Source: Bradyrhizobium australiense (lineage in GTDB: Bacteria > Pseudomonadota > Alphaproteobacteria > Rhizobiales > Xanthobacteraceae). Taken from it: a DNA stretch of 64,000 bases. Shown here piece after piece: positions 1 to 8,012 of the stretch. A program made the translations under genes and the position numbers. A model generated the notes under the pieces. It ran no database searches. It was not told the DNA's origin and saw only the letters and a program-made list of their open reading frames with translations. The stretch is from the NCBI RefSeq assembly GCF_013114825.1, contig NZ_JAAVLX010000003.1:310001-374000 (forward strand), read 5' to 3'. Each line of letters starts with the position of its first letter. Positions within the stretch are counted from its first letter, which is position 1.

Positions 1-263
1 CCGAGGGTAGCAAGCCCGAGTGCGCCCTCGACCTCGGCCGATACCGCCCAGGACCCGTCGCCCTGGTTGTCTGCGACATCCTCCAGCGTCGCGCGCCGCA
101 GGCCGCGTCCCGGCGAGAGAAACGAGATCGCTTCCAGGCAATTGGTCTTGCCCGCGCCGTTCGGCCCCACCAGCACTACCATATCGCCGCGCACCTGCAC
201 GCTCGCCGCGCGATAATTGCGAAAATGGGTCAGCGACAGGCGGTGGATGCGAGAGGGGGTCAT
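1..263 (-). CDS. recF: RecF recombination/repair protein, 5' part only
   Basis: N-terminal 87 codons of RecF, an SMC/ABC-like ATPase that loads RecA at single-strand gaps with RecO and RecR. The translation opens MTPSRIHRLSLTHFRNYR, the usual RecF start, and has the Walker A P-loop GPNGAGKTN at about residues 33-41, then SFLSPGRGLRRA. The rest lies beyond the left edge of the window. The ATG at 261-263 begins the family-typical N-terminus. It follows dnaN on the same strand, the classic dnaA-dnaN-recF order, but here a GIY-YIG gene and two inverted repeats lie between dnaN and recF. Identification is firm; only completeness is unknown. Confidence 0.95.
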   Translation of the reverse strand, partial: MTPSRIHRLSLTHFRNYRAASVQVRGDMVVLVGPNGAGKTNCLEAISFLSPGRGLRRATLEDVADNQGDGSWAVSAEVEGALGLATL

Positions 264-272
264 GGCCAGGTT

Positions 273-303
273 GTCATTGCCGGGCTTGACCCGGCAATCC
301 ATC
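273..303. repeat. 31-bp palindromic repeat, left copy flanking the GIY-YIG gene
   Basis: Contains TTGCCGGG-ctt-gac-CCGGCAA, itself a hairpin. It is the inverse of the copy at 604-634, differing at one of 31 positions. It sits 9 bp upstream of the recF start codon, so it falls in the recF leader. Confidence 0.85.
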
Positions 304-310
304 GTCCGCG

Positions 311-589
311 CTAGCGGACAATCTCATCATACAAATCCTTCCAATCGGGATTGCCTGCGACAATCAGGTCGATTTTCCACTCGCGAGACCAATGCTTGAT
401 GTTCTTCTCGCGTTGAAGTGCGTTCGTAATTCCGTCGTGTGCTTCGAAGTATACCAGCATCTTGATGCCGTATCGCTTGGTAAATCCGTCAGCCAAGCTT
501 TCCCGGTGCTCGTAGACGCGCCTCAGTAGGTTGTTCGTTACGCCGACATACAGCGTTCCGCCTGGTTTGCTCGCGAGGATGACACCCAA
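311..589 (-). CDS. Small GIY-YIG nuclease-domain protein
   Basis: A 92-residue single-domain protein of the GIY-YIG/UPF0213 (YhbQ-like) type, predicted to be a small metal-dependent DNA endonuclease. The core motif is GTLYVGVTNNLLRRVYEHR near residues 11-29, followed by a KMLVYFE strand and an REKNIKHW segment. No DNA-binding partner domain is present. The reading frame begins at a TTG. In the +1 frame just upstream one reads KKAYWV, which matches the residues that normally precede ILASK in this family. A one-base deletion at the N-terminus is therefore likely and the annotated start may be artefactual. It lies between dnaN and recF, bracketed by 31-bp inverted repeats at 273-303 and 604-634. 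Family call is firm; activity is uncertain. Confidence 0.8.
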   Translation of the reverse strand: MGVILASKPGGTLYVGVTNNLLRRVYEHRESLADGFTKRYGIKMLVYFEAHDGITNALQREKNIKHWSREWKIDLIVAGNPDWKDLYDEIVR

Positions 590-603
590 TAGGCCTTTTT
601 TTT

Positions 604-634
604 GATGGATTGCCGGGTCAAACCCGGCAATGAC
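604..634. repeat. 31-bp palindromic repeat, right copy flanking the GIY-YIG gene
   Basis: Inverted copy of 273-303 (30 of 31 positions match). It begins next to an eight-T run at 596-603 and ends 9 bp before the dnaN stop codon. Together the two copies bound a 362-bp unit whose only gene is the GIY-YIG protein. Confidence 0.85.
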
Positions 635-643
635 AACTGAAGA

Positions 644-1762
644 TCACACCCGCATCGGCATCAGCACATAGAGAGCGCCCTTGTTGTCCTTGTCCTGCAC
701 CAGCGTTGGCGAGCCGGGGTCGGCGAGGCGCAGCACGGCGACTTCGCCTTCGATCTGGGCGGCGATGTCGAGCAGATAGCGCGAGTTGAAGCCGATATCG
801 AGCGCGTCGGAGGCGTATTCGACTTCCAGCTCTTCGGTGGCGCTGCCGGAATCGGGATTGGTCACCGACAGCACGAGCTTGCCGGCCGACAGCGCCAGCT
901 TCACGGCACGGCCGCGCTCGCTCGAAATGGTCGAGACGCGGTCGACCGCCGCCTCGAAATCCTTCTTGTCGACGATCAGTTCCTTGTCGTTGTTCTGCGG
1001 AATGACGCGGCCGTAATCCGGGAAGGTTCCGTCGATCAGCTTTGAGGTCAGCACGACGTTGCCGAGGGTGAAGCGGATCTTGCCCTGCGACAGTTCGATT
1101 TTGATTTCGGCTTCATTGTCCTCGATCAGCCGCAACACCTCGCCCACCGTTTTGCGCGGCACGATCACGCCGGGCATGCCGGTGGCGCCGGAGGGCAGCG
1201 CCAGATCGATCTGCGCCAGCCGATGTCCGTCGGTCGCCACCCCACGTAATGTCGCAGCCTTGGCGCTGCCGGCCGTGTGCAGGTAGATGCCGTTGAGGTA
1301 ATAGCGGGTCTCTTCGGTCGAGATCGCAAACTGCGTACGGTCGATCAGGCGCTTGACGTCGGCAGCCGCGAGCGAGAACGAATGCGTCATGTCGCCGGCG
1401 GCGAGATCGGGGAAGTCGCTTTCGGGCAGGGTCTGCAGGGTAAAGCGCGAGCGGCCGGCACGGATGGCCATCACCGAGCGGTCGCCGTCGGCTTCCAGCA
1501 CGATCTGCGCACCGTCGGGCAGTTTGCGGACAATGTCATAGAACATGTGTGCCGGCACCGTGGTCGAGCCGCCGGTTGCCGTCTCCGCCGCCAGCGTTTC
1601 GGTCACCTCGAGGTCGAGGTCGGTCGCCTTCAGCGACAGCCTGGCGTTTTCGGCGCGAACCAGCACGTTGCCGAGGATCGGGATGGTGTTGCGGCGCTCG
1701 ACCACGCGATGGACGTGACCCAGCGATTTCAGCAGTTGCGCGCGTTCGACGGTGACCTTCAT
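644..1762 (-). CDS. dnaN: DNA polymerase III beta subunit (sliding clamp)
   Basis: A 372-residue beta clamp that dimerises into a ring around DNA and tethers DNA polymerase III. The start at 1762 gives MKVTVERAQLLKSLGHVHRV, the standard N-terminus; the longer open frame upstream adds non-conserved residues. The three repeated clamp domains are recognisable: RRNTIPILGNVLVRA early, YYLNGIYLHT and DGHRLAQIDL in the middle, and a C-terminus ending YVLMPMRV, the usual (M/L)PMR(V/I) tail of the peptide-binding pocket. The length is typical. It is separated from dnaA by about 390 bp holding a terminator and a dispersed repeat, so it probably has its own promoter. Confidence 0.97.
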   Translation of the reverse strand: MKVTVERAQLLKSLGHVHRVVERRNTIPILGNVLVRAENARLSLKATDLDLEVTETLAAETATGGSTTVPAHMFYDIVRKLPDGAQIVLEADGDRSVMAIRAGRSRFTLQTLPESDFPDLAAGDMTHSFSLAAADVKRLIDRTQFAISTEETRYYLNGIYLHTAGSAKAATLRGVATDGHRLAQIDLALPSGATGMPGVIVPRKTVGEVLRLIEDNEAEIKIELSQGKIRFTLGNVVLTSKLIDGTFPDYGRVIPQNNDKELIVDKKDFEAAVDRVSTISSERGRAVKLALSAGKLVLSVTNPDSGSATEELEVEYASDALDIGFNSRYLLDIAAQIEGEVAVLRLADPGSPTLVQDKDNKGALYVLMPMRV

Positions 1763-1954
1763 TGCAATACCCGCCAGAGATGGAAAAGCCGGGCGGCCCG
1801 TCAAGGCAGCGCCGCGGCATTGGAAACCCGAAAAGCCGGATCAGGATCGGATTTGATCAAACCCCCGGGGGGACCGCAAGGTGGCGCGGATGGGGCGCCG
1901 GTGCAAGGGAGGCGGGAGCCCGTTCCCCACTTTTGCGGCGAAAAATGCCGGCAG

Positions 1955-1989
1955 AAAAAAATTCTCCCGCCCTGGGATCGGGGCGGGAG
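1955..1989 (-). terminator. Rho-independent terminator downstream of dnaA
   Basis: A perfect 9-bp stem CTCCCGCCC/GGGCGGGAG (1964-1972 with 1981-1989) and an 8-nt loop. On the minus strand it is followed by a run of seven T (1955-1961, after AA). It stops transcription coming from dnaA before dnaN. Confidence 0.75.
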
Positions 1990-2030
1990 AGGCTGGGGAG
2001 GAGGGAGCCAGATCCTGTTCCGGCTGGAGC

Positions 2031-2150
2031 ATCGGTTCTGATCGAATCAGAACCGATCTCTAGATTCTTGTTTTGACGCGTTTTCTTCCCGCGAACCGGT
2101 ATCCATCCACGGATCAAGTCCGAAGACATGCTTCGCTCGAAAACGCTATA
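2031..2150. repeat. Dispersed intergenic repeat with 12-bp hairpin, between dnaN and dnaA
   Basis: Starts with a perfect 12-bp inverted repeat ATCGGTTCTGAT-cga-ATCAGAACCGAT (2031-2057). It continues into 'ctctagattcttgttttgacg...cgcgaaccggtatcca...cgctcgaaaacgct', a sequence I recognise as a recurrent intergenic element of Bradyrhizobium/Rhodopseudomonas. It lies between the dnaA stop and the dnaA terminator, so it would be part of the dnaA 3' UTR. Confidence 0.6.
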
Positions 2151-2154
2151 GCCG

Positions 2155-3585
2155 CTATTCCTGCAATTGCCGCTTCAGCGACTCGACCTCTTCGGACAGC
2201 GCGATATCCCGGGCCACCAGTGCCTCGATCTTGCGCACGGCGTGCAGCACCGTGGTGTGGTCGCGTCCGCCGAACCGGCGGCCGATCTCGGGCAGCGAAC
2301 GCAGCGTCAGCGTCTTCGCCAGATACATCGCCACCTGGCGAGGCCGGACCACGTTCGCCGTTCGCCGCGACGACAGCAAGTCCGAACGGCTGACATTGTA
2401 TTGCCGGGCGACCACCCGCTGGATGTCCTCGATCTTGATCCGCTTCGGTTCTTGCGGACGGATCAGGTCGCGCACCTCGCGCTCGGCCATTTCCAGCGTC
2501 ACCGGCTGGGCGTTGAGCTTGGAATGGGCGAGCAGCCGGTTGATGGCGCCTTCGAGGTCGCGGCCGTTATGGGTGATGGTGCGCGCCAGATAATCCAGTA
2601 CTGCCTCCGGCACGTCGAAGCTTGCGTGATGCGCACGCGCAGCCGCCACGCGCGATTTCAGGATGCCGAGCCGCAGCTCCTCGCCGAGCGAGCCCATCTC
2701 GACAACGAGACCGCCGGCCAGCCGCGAACGAACGCGGTCGTCGAGGCTCTCGAGATCGGACGGCGGGCGGTCGGCGGCGATCACCACCTGACGGCCGGCA
2801 TCGATCAGTGCGTTTAGCGTGTGGCAGAACTCGGCCTGGGTCGACTTGCCCTGCAGGAACTGCAAGTCGTCGATCACGAGCACGTCGATGCCGCGCAATG
2901 CTTCCTTGAACGCCAGTGCCGTCTGCGTCTTCAGCGCGGCGACGAAGCCGTACATGAATTTCTCGGCGGTAAGATAGAGCACCTTGCGCTCACTGCCCGA
3001 ATTGCCCGCCCACGTCACGGCCTGCAGCAAATGAGTTTTGCCGAGACCGACGCCGGCGTGAATGTAGAGTGGGTTGAACATCACGGGATCGCCGCGGCGT
3101 CCTTCTGCAACCTGGCGCGCTGCCGCGTGGGCGAGGGTATTTGAGCGACCGATTACAAAACTTGCAAAGGTCAGGCGCGGGTCGAGTGGCGAACCGCCGA
3201 GCGCATCATGGCTGGCGGACACCGGCGCAGTGGCAGTCGCGCGCAATTCAGGCGCGGGCCTGCCATTGGTCTGCTCGATACGGCGTTGATCGGCCGGTGC
3301 GGTCTGTTCCTTGGCAGGCGCGGCGGATCGCATCGCGGTGCGCACGGTGAGATCGATCCGGTGCACTTCCGGCATCTCGGCCTGCCAACAGGTCAGGACA
3401 CGATCGGCGTAATGCGCCTGGATCCAGCTCTTGAGGAAGCGGGTCGGCACCGACAGGTGGACGCTTTCGTCCTGCACGCCCTCGAGGTCCATGCGCGCAA
3501 ACCAGCTCGTATAGACGTCCTCGCCCACACTCGTCCGCAACCGCCCCTTCACGCGCGACCAGCGATCCTGTTCCGTATTTGTCAT
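2155..3585 (-). CDS. dnaA: Chromosomal replication initiator DnaA
   Basis: A 476-residue AAA+ initiator that binds 9-mer DnaA boxes and unwinds the origin. The start at 3585 gives [20 protein letters not shown]; the open frame extends 52 codons further without conserved content. Domain I covers about residues 5-85 and a Gln/Ala/Pro-rich linker about 88-130. Walker A ([10 protein letters not shown]) is near residues 176-185 and Walker B ([10 protein letters not shown]) follows. The C-terminal HTH carries [16 protein letters not shown], the DnaA signature. It is separated from rpsT by 1.3 kb with a DnaA box and CtrA/CcrM-type sites, consistent with cell-cycle-controlled expression. Confidence 0.97.
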   Translation of the reverse strand: MTNTEQDRWSRVKGRLRTSVGEDVYTSWFARMDLEGVQDESVHLSVPTRFLKSWIQAHYADRVLTCWQAEMPEVHRIDLTVRTAMRSAAPAKEQTAPADQRRIEQTNGRPAPELRATATAPVSASHDALGGSPLDPRLTFASFVIGRSNTLAHAAARQVAEGRRGDPVMFNPLYIHAGVGLGKTHLLQAVTWAGNSGSERKVLYLTAEKFMYGFVAALKTQTALAFKEALRGIDVLVIDDLQFLQGKSTQAEFCHTLNALIDAGRQVVIAADRPPSDLESLDDRVRSRLAGGLVVEMGSLGEELRLGILKSRVAAARAHHASFDVPEAVLDYLARTITHNGRDLEGAINRLLAHSKLNAQPVTLEMAEREVRDLIRPQEPKRIKIEDIQRVVARQYNVSRSDLLSSRRTANVVRPRQVAMYLAKTLTLRSLPEIGRRFGGRDHTTVLHAVRKIEALVARDIALSEEVESLKRQLQE

Positions 3586-4463
3586 TGCTTGAGAACTTTT
3601 CTGAATGAGTAATGGTGTCTTTGCGAAATCGGCTGGCGGGCACCCCTGCAGGTTTCCTGCCAGACGTGACCTCGGCGCGGCGCTTTCACGGCCACCAGAC
3701 ATGGACCCGGCGTTCGGCGAAATCGCCGTTGCCCAGATCAAAGGCTGGATGGAGTGAGAGAAGCTACCGCGAGGTCAGCGCGTACTCGACGCTCGATGCG
3801 GAGTTCGCGCGGGGGGACGGCTAAAAGCGTTGTTCAGGGATTCTGAAGCGGTCTCGATGGCAATGAGCGTGCCGAATGTCGCGTTGATTTCGTAAAGCAT
3901 AGTACCTCCCCCTCTCGCCGCGACAATGCGCGGCGAGCAACCAGATCACCAGTGTTTCAAAGCCAGTCTGCCGCTACCGAACATCCGCTTGCTCGACCGC
4001 TGCGCCGCCGCGTACCTCAGTCTGTCGTCTTCAACACGTTCACGGGCTGCGCGTTCCCAATCGTTGCATCGTCGGCAAGCATCTTATTCCTCTTGTCCGG
4101 AGCGCGCTTGAAACATGAGCGCCACGCCGGGAAATTTAGACACAGAACAACCGTCCTCATATTGCTATGAGTTGCCAACTCAGCTTCGCTTGGAAAGCGT
4201 CGCTAACGCGCACACCGCCGCCGATTTGCACGTCCGCTCTTGGGTCTCATACCGCGCTGGTCAGGAGAGCCTTGAACGTCGCGAACGAGTAACAAATACA
4301 CCAAGCGCGATTTCTGACAATCCGTGATTCGACGATGTCGCGTGACTCTTCGGCGGTGTTGCAACACTGCAAATGCGACACTCCACACCAAGTTTTTGAA
4401 TCAGCGCAGAGAATCACGCGGCGCGAACGCGCGTGACAATTTTCGCCGCACTCGCAAAATTTT

Positions 4464-4478
4464 TTAAGAAAGTGTTAC
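4464..4478 (+). promoter_or_regulatory. CtrA-like binding site (TTAA-N7-TTAC)
   Basis: TTAA-GAAAGTG-TTAC matches the alphaproteobacterial CtrA full-site pattern TTAA-N7-TTAA(C) with one change. It is 46 bp from a perfect DnaA box and close to three CcrM-type GANTC sites, which makes a chance match less likely. Confidence 0.45.
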
Positions 4479-4523
4479 AATCTTGGTTACCGGAGCCAAT
4501 TTTCAAAACGCTTGAGCTCGCTA

Positions 4524-4532
4524 TGTGGATAA
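4524..4532 (-). promoter_or_regulatory. Perfect DnaA box
   Basis: TGTGGATAA, the exact complement of the consensus TTATCCACA. It is the only perfect copy I found between dnaA and rpsT. Confidence 0.6.
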
Positions 4533-4860
4533 GTGATTAGCGAGACGAAGTTTTTCGGAATTGTTTTTCAGGGTAACCCGCGCGAGCGATGTGGCGGAAG
4601 AGGCAGGTATTGTCTTATCAGGTCAGCCGCCGCGATCGCGCTTCTCGCAAGTGCGCATGGCAACGCTGGTGCAATAAGTTGCACCTCGTAAAACTACGGG
4701 TGCTCGAAATATGACACGCAAGCCGGCGGTCGGCAACGAGTTGATTGAATTGTCACGGTCGATCCGGCGCGCGGCTTTCGGTGTGTGCCCGAAATCCCAC
4801 AGGATGCACGTTCGTGACGAAATGAATTTCGCGCTCGCGCTCACACGCCCGGAACGGCTG

Positions 4861-4891
4861 AAAAAAGAAAAGCCCGGCGATGCCGGGCTTT
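4861..4891 (-). terminator. Rho-independent terminator of rpsT
   Basis: A 10-bp stem AAAGCCCGGC/GCCGGGCTTT (4869-4878 with 4882-4891) and a 3-nt loop. On the minus strand it is followed by a T-rich tract (4861-4868). It lies 23 bp past the rpsT stop codon. Confidence 0.85.
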
Positions 4892-4914
4892 GACGAATAT
4901 CTATTTCTGTCAGT

Positions 4915-5181
4915 TCACTTCGCGAGCTTGGCGATCGCGTGCGTCAGGCGGGATACTTTCCGGCTCGCATTGTTCTTATGAATGATGTTGCGCTGCGCCG
5001 CCTGCATCAGTTCCGGCTCCGCGCGCTTCATCGCTTCCAGCGCCGCATTGCGGTCGCCGATCTTGATCGCTTCCTCGACGGTGCGGACCGCGCCGCGCAT
5101 CTGGGTGCGGCGCGACTTGTTGACGATGGTGCGGCGGGCAATCTTGCGGGTCGCCTTTTTGGCGGAAGAGGTATTGGCCAT
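4915..5181 (-). CDS. rpsT: 30S ribosomal protein S20
   Basis: An 88-residue basic S20 that binds 16S rRNA early in 30S assembly. The start at 5181 gives [21 protein letters not shown], the typical S20 opening. The open frame runs back to 5616 but that extension is non-conserved. AAGGATAG lies 9 bp upstream of the ATG. The protein is almost entirely helical and Lys/Arg/Ala-rich ([24 protein letters not shown]), as expected. It is monocistronic, with a strong terminator just after the stop. Confidence 0.97.
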   Translation of the reverse strand: MANTSSAKKATRKIARRTIVNKSRRTQMRGAVRTVEEAIKIGDRNAALEAMKRAEPELMQAAQRNIIHKNNASRKVSRLTHAIAKLAK

Positions 5182-5554
5182 GTTCTCAACTATCCTTCGG
5201 CTGTCATCGCTCGGGTGGTCGGCCCTTGAGCGCGCCGGCCGTTCAAATTGCGTGATCGCTGGTTGTGTTTTCCAGGGTGTTCGTAACCTAAGCCGTTCTT
5301 GAGGATGCCATGGGCGGAAGCCAAAATGCTCCCGCGAGCGGCGCTGCTCAAAGAACAGCGGCGGCGGGATTGCGCCCGCCGCCATTGGGGGTCTTATAGA
5401 GGGCGCGCCCTGCACCGTCAACGCTTTCCGACCTCCCCGAAAAGCCGGAAAGACGGCGGAAAAAGGGCGCGTAAGGTGCTGATGAGGTTGAATTTCCGGG
5501 GTCCCCCCGGTATTGGCTGACGGCCTCTTGGGGGCGACAGATATAAGGTGACGC
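5182..5554. other. Divergent intergenic region between rpsT and a membrane-protein gene
   Basis: About 370 bp. It should contain the rpsT promoter and leader on the minus strand and the promoter of the 5555 gene on the plus strand. I see no ORF with family features, no strong -35/-10 pair and no clear hairpin. Confidence 0.4.
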
Positions 5555-5872
5555 ATGATCCGCGGCTTTTTCCGACTTATCGGCCTGCTGCTTCTGGCCG
5601 GCGGATTCATCTTCATGGTCTATGATGGCGCCCGTTTTGTTGCCGACCAGACCCTGCGGTTTACCCGGTTCGGCCAATTCTGGAATGACGTCCATCAATC
5701 CAGCCAGCTTGCGTTCCGGACCTGGGCGGAGGGTACCGCGCCCTGGCTCTGGAACAGTGTCATTAAGGTCCTGCTGGATCAGCCGGTTTTCGCCGTACTG
5801 GGCGTGGTCGGCATTCTACTCATGATGCTGTTCCGGCCCCGCAAGCCACTGATCGGCTATTCGCGGGACTGA
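5555..5872 (+). CDS. Small conserved two-helix membrane protein, function unknown
   Basis: A 105-residue inner-membrane protein. TM1 is at about residues 7-24 ([18 protein letters not shown]) and TM2 at about 77-93 ([16 protein letters not shown]). A soluble loop between them contains [14 protein letters not shown]. It ends with a basic tail [22 protein letters not shown] lies just upstream of the ATG. I recall related small proteins in Bradyrhizobium carrying doubtful automated 'PetM-like' names; nothing here supports a cytochrome b6f role. It is followed by msrA on the same strand after 123 bp. Function is not assigned. Confidence 0.75.
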   Translation: MIRGFFRLIGLLLLAGGFIFMVYDGARFVADQTLRFTRFGQFWNDVHQSSQLAFRTWAEGTAPWLWNSVIKVLLDQPVFAVLGVVGILLMMLFRPRKPLIGYSRD

Positions 5873-5995
5873 TCGGCCGGCGCCCGCTCGGAGGCCGCGT
5901 AACAGGGCTGCGGCAACAGGCGTAAGGACATATATAGAGGCCCAACCGGCCGACGCCGACGTCGCGTCCGCCGATCTTCCGCCTGGAGGTACTCC

Positions 5996-6652
5996 ATGTT
6001 GTTCATGCGCAAGACCACCGCATTGCCGAGCGCAGCCGAAGCGCTGCCGGGCCGAGCCGCGCCGATCCCGACCGCCACCACGCATTTCGTCAATGGCCGC
6101 AAGCTTCAGCCGCCCTATCCTGCGGGCCTCGAACAGGCGGTATTCGGGTTGGGCTGCTTCTGGGGCGCAGAGCGCAAGTTCTGGGAGCTTGGTGACGGCG
6201 TCTATGCGACCGCCGTCGGTTATGCCGGCGGACACACGCCCAATCCGACCTATGAAGAGGTCTGCTCGGGCCGCACCGGTCACACCGAAGTGGTGCTGGT
6301 CGTGTTCGATCCGAAGCAGATCTCCTACGAGCAGCTCCTGAAGACGTTCTGGGAAAATCACAACCCGACGCAGGGCATGCGCCAGGGCAACGATGTTGGC
6401 ACCCAGTATCGCTCGGCGATCTATACTTTCGGCGACGCGCAACGCCAAGCCGCCGACGCTTCGAAGGCAGTGTACCAGAAGGCGCTGGCGGCAAAGGGTC
6501 TCGGCGCGATCACCACCGAGATCGCGCCATCGGGCGAATTCTACTTCGCCGAGGACTATCATCAGCAATATCTCGCCAAGAACCCGGCGGGCTATTGCGG
6601 ATTGGGCGGCACCGGCGTGTCCTGCCCGATCGGCGTCGGCGTGAGTGCTTGA
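5996..6652 (+). CDS. msrA: Peptide-methionine (S)-S-oxide reductase
   Basis: A 218-residue MsrA that reduces the S-epimer of methionine sulfoxide in proteins and free amino acid, using thioredoxin. The catalytic motif GCFWGAE places the nucleophilic Cys at residue 54. YAGG, TGHTE and the C-terminal [13 protein letters not shown] give two candidate resolving cysteines. About 45 residues precede the catalytic domain, as in the longer alphaproteobacterial MsrA proteins; they lack a clear signal peptide, so it is probably cytoplasmic. GGAGGT eight bases upstream supports the ATG at 5996. Confidence 0.95.
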   Translation: MLFMRKTTALPSAAEALPGRAAPIPTATTHFVNGRKLQPPYPAGLEQAVFGLGCFWGAERKFWELGDGVYATAVGYAGGHTPNPTYEEVCSGRTGHTEVVLVVFDPKQISYEQLLKTFWENHNPTQGMRQGNDVGTQYRSAIYTFGDAQRQAADASKAVYQKALAAKGLGAITTEIAPSGEFYFAEDYHQQYLAKNPAGYCGLGGTGVSCPIGVGVSA

Positions 6653-6670
6653 TGCTTGCTCGTTCCTAAA

Positions 6671-6802
6671 CCTCGCCCCGCTTGCGGGTAGAGGTCGACG
6701 CGCTCTTGCGCGTCGGGTGAAGGGTACAGGTATTTCGGCGATCTCATCTGCGGAGAGAGCCCTCACCCCAACCCTCTCCCCGTGATGAACGGGGCGAGGG
6801 AG
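6671..6802. repeat. Dispersed intergenic repeat ('ctcgccccgcttgcggg...ccctcaccccaaccctctcc')
   Basis: A string of short hairpins (CCCCGCttGCGGG-like, GACGCG/CGCGTC, CTCTCCCCGT/ACGGGGCGAG). This kind of element recurs between genes in Bradyrhizobium. It separates msrA from the export lipoprotein gene. Confidence 0.55.
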
Positions 6803-6897
6803 CTTCGCGTCCTGTCGTCCCACTCCATCCAAAAAACGCTTTATTAACCATAGCCGGTGCAAGACTAGAGCTGTCTCGCTTTGAGGGATGGGCTCCG

Positions 6898-7650
6898 GTG
6901 CGGGTTGTGCGCGCGTTTCGAATACCGATTACTGCGATCATCACCGCGCTCGCGCTGTCGGGCTGCATGCGCACGACCGGACCGGTTGCGGTCGCGCCGC
7001 AAGGCGATCTCGACCAGATGGCCTATGGCCAGCCCAACATTCCGCCGCCGCAGGCGGTCGCGGCCGAGCCCGGCGGCGGCGCCATCGGCGCACTTCGCTC
7101 CGCCTTTGCTTCGGCGCCGCGCGCAGCATCAGCACCGGCAGTCGTTGCCGCGCCTGTCGCCTATGTCGACCCCGCGCCCGTGCGATACGACCCGGCCTAT
7201 CATCTCGATGCCGGCGACAAGCTGCGCGTCGTTGTCTACGGTCAGGAAGGTCTTACCAATACCTATGCGGTTAGCGCCGGCGGCTCGATCACGATGCCGC
7301 TGATCGGTTCGGTGCCGGCACGTGGCCGCACCACGGCGGGACTGGCGGCGGAGATTTCAGCGAAACTACGCGCCGGCTTTATTAGAGAACCATCGGTCGC
7401 GGTAGAGATCGAAACGTACCGGCCGTTCTTCATCCTCGGCGAGGTCGCCGCACCCGGGCAATATCCTTATGTACCCAACATGACGGTCGAAAGCGCGGTG
7501 GCGATCGCCGGCGGTTTTTCGCCGCGCGCCCGCCGCGATAGCGTCACGGTCACGCACACCGATGCCGCGGGAACTGCGCGCTTCATCGTTCCGCCCGGCA
7601 GCCCGATCAGTCCTGGCGATACCGTGCTGGTCAGCGAGCGCTGGTTCTAA
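6898..7650 (+). CDS. Polysaccharide export lipoprotein (Wza/ExoF-type)
   Basis: A 250-residue outer-membrane polysaccharide export protein. It has a lipoprotein signal peptide with lipobox LSGC (Cys at about residue 23), then an Ala/Pro-rich spacer. The Poly_export domain begins YHLDAGDKLRVVVYGQEGL, and a SLBB-like second half begins FILGEVAAPGQYPYV and includes VESAVAIAGGFSPRA. The start is a GTG at 6898; a later start would remove the signal peptide. No glycosyltransferase, Wzc-type kinase or flippase is nearby, so it is a stand-alone export component here. Confidence 0.85.
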   Translation: MRVVRAFRIPITAIITALALSGCMRTTGPVAVAPQGDLDQMAYGQPNIPPPQAVAAEPGGGAIGALRSAFASAPRAASAPAVVAAPVAYVDPAPVRYDPAYHLDAGDKLRVVVYGQEGLTNTYAVSAGGSITMPLIGSVPARGRTTAGLAAEISAKLRAGFIREPSVAVEIETYRPFFILGEVAAPGQYPYVPNMTVESAVAIAGGFSPRARRDSVTVTHTDAAGTARFIVPPGSPISPGDTVLVSERWF

Positions 7651-8012
7651 GGCGCAAAGCCTTTTCATCGAATTGCTATCTCGAACGAACTCCTTTCCTG
7701 AGCATCTGTGTCAGGCAAATGCCTCGCAGTTGACCAAGAAAATTCACCGTCCGTATCGCGTCAGCGCGGACACAGCGTTCTGCATCATGTTGCGGGACAA
7801 CTGATCTAACTTGCAGTGGCAGACGTGCGGCTTCGCACGTGGCTGGAGTTCTGTTCAGCAGTGTCGGTTCGGTTCGGTGCGATGAATTGGCGCTATGCGC
7901 TGAATGCGCTCGAAACCATGTTCCATCTTGCGCTGCAGCGATGTAGAAAGCCGTCGTTCAATCGAGGCGCGCCGGTTTGTCGGTAGAGTGCCTGCAATCC
8001 GGAGGTGTGACC
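7651..8012. other. Intergenic region upstream of the first TctC receptor gene
   Basis: About 360 bp without a gene. The only notable feature is a short tandem 'cggttcggttcggt' around 7865-7878. A strong ribosome site (GGAGGTGTGACC) occurs at its right end. Confidence 0.4.

Larger units (their letters stand above)
3586..4860. other. Gene-free dnaA-rpsT region, candidate replication/cell-cycle control region
   Basis: No convincing ORF in about 1.3 kb; short frames here lack family features and ribosome sites. The right half is relatively AT-rich. It contains a perfect DnaA box (4524-4532), a CtrA-like site (4464-4478), three GANTC sites (4326, 4398, 4411), a GTGTTGCAACAC palindrome (4356-4367), a TCACGCG/CGCGTGA inverted repeat (4414-4436) and a GGTGCAA/TTGCACC hairpin (4668-4685). 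It should hold the dnaA promoter and could hold the origin. The left half (3600-4300) shows nothing I can name. Confidence 0.5.

Noticed and set aside
1277..2041. Plus-strand ORF opposite dnaN
   Set aside because: Antisense to dnaN and running into the terminator and repeat; no family features.
4711..4893. Short ORF upstream of the rpsT terminator
   Set aside because: No ribosome site, overlaps the terminator, and carries no recognisable feature.
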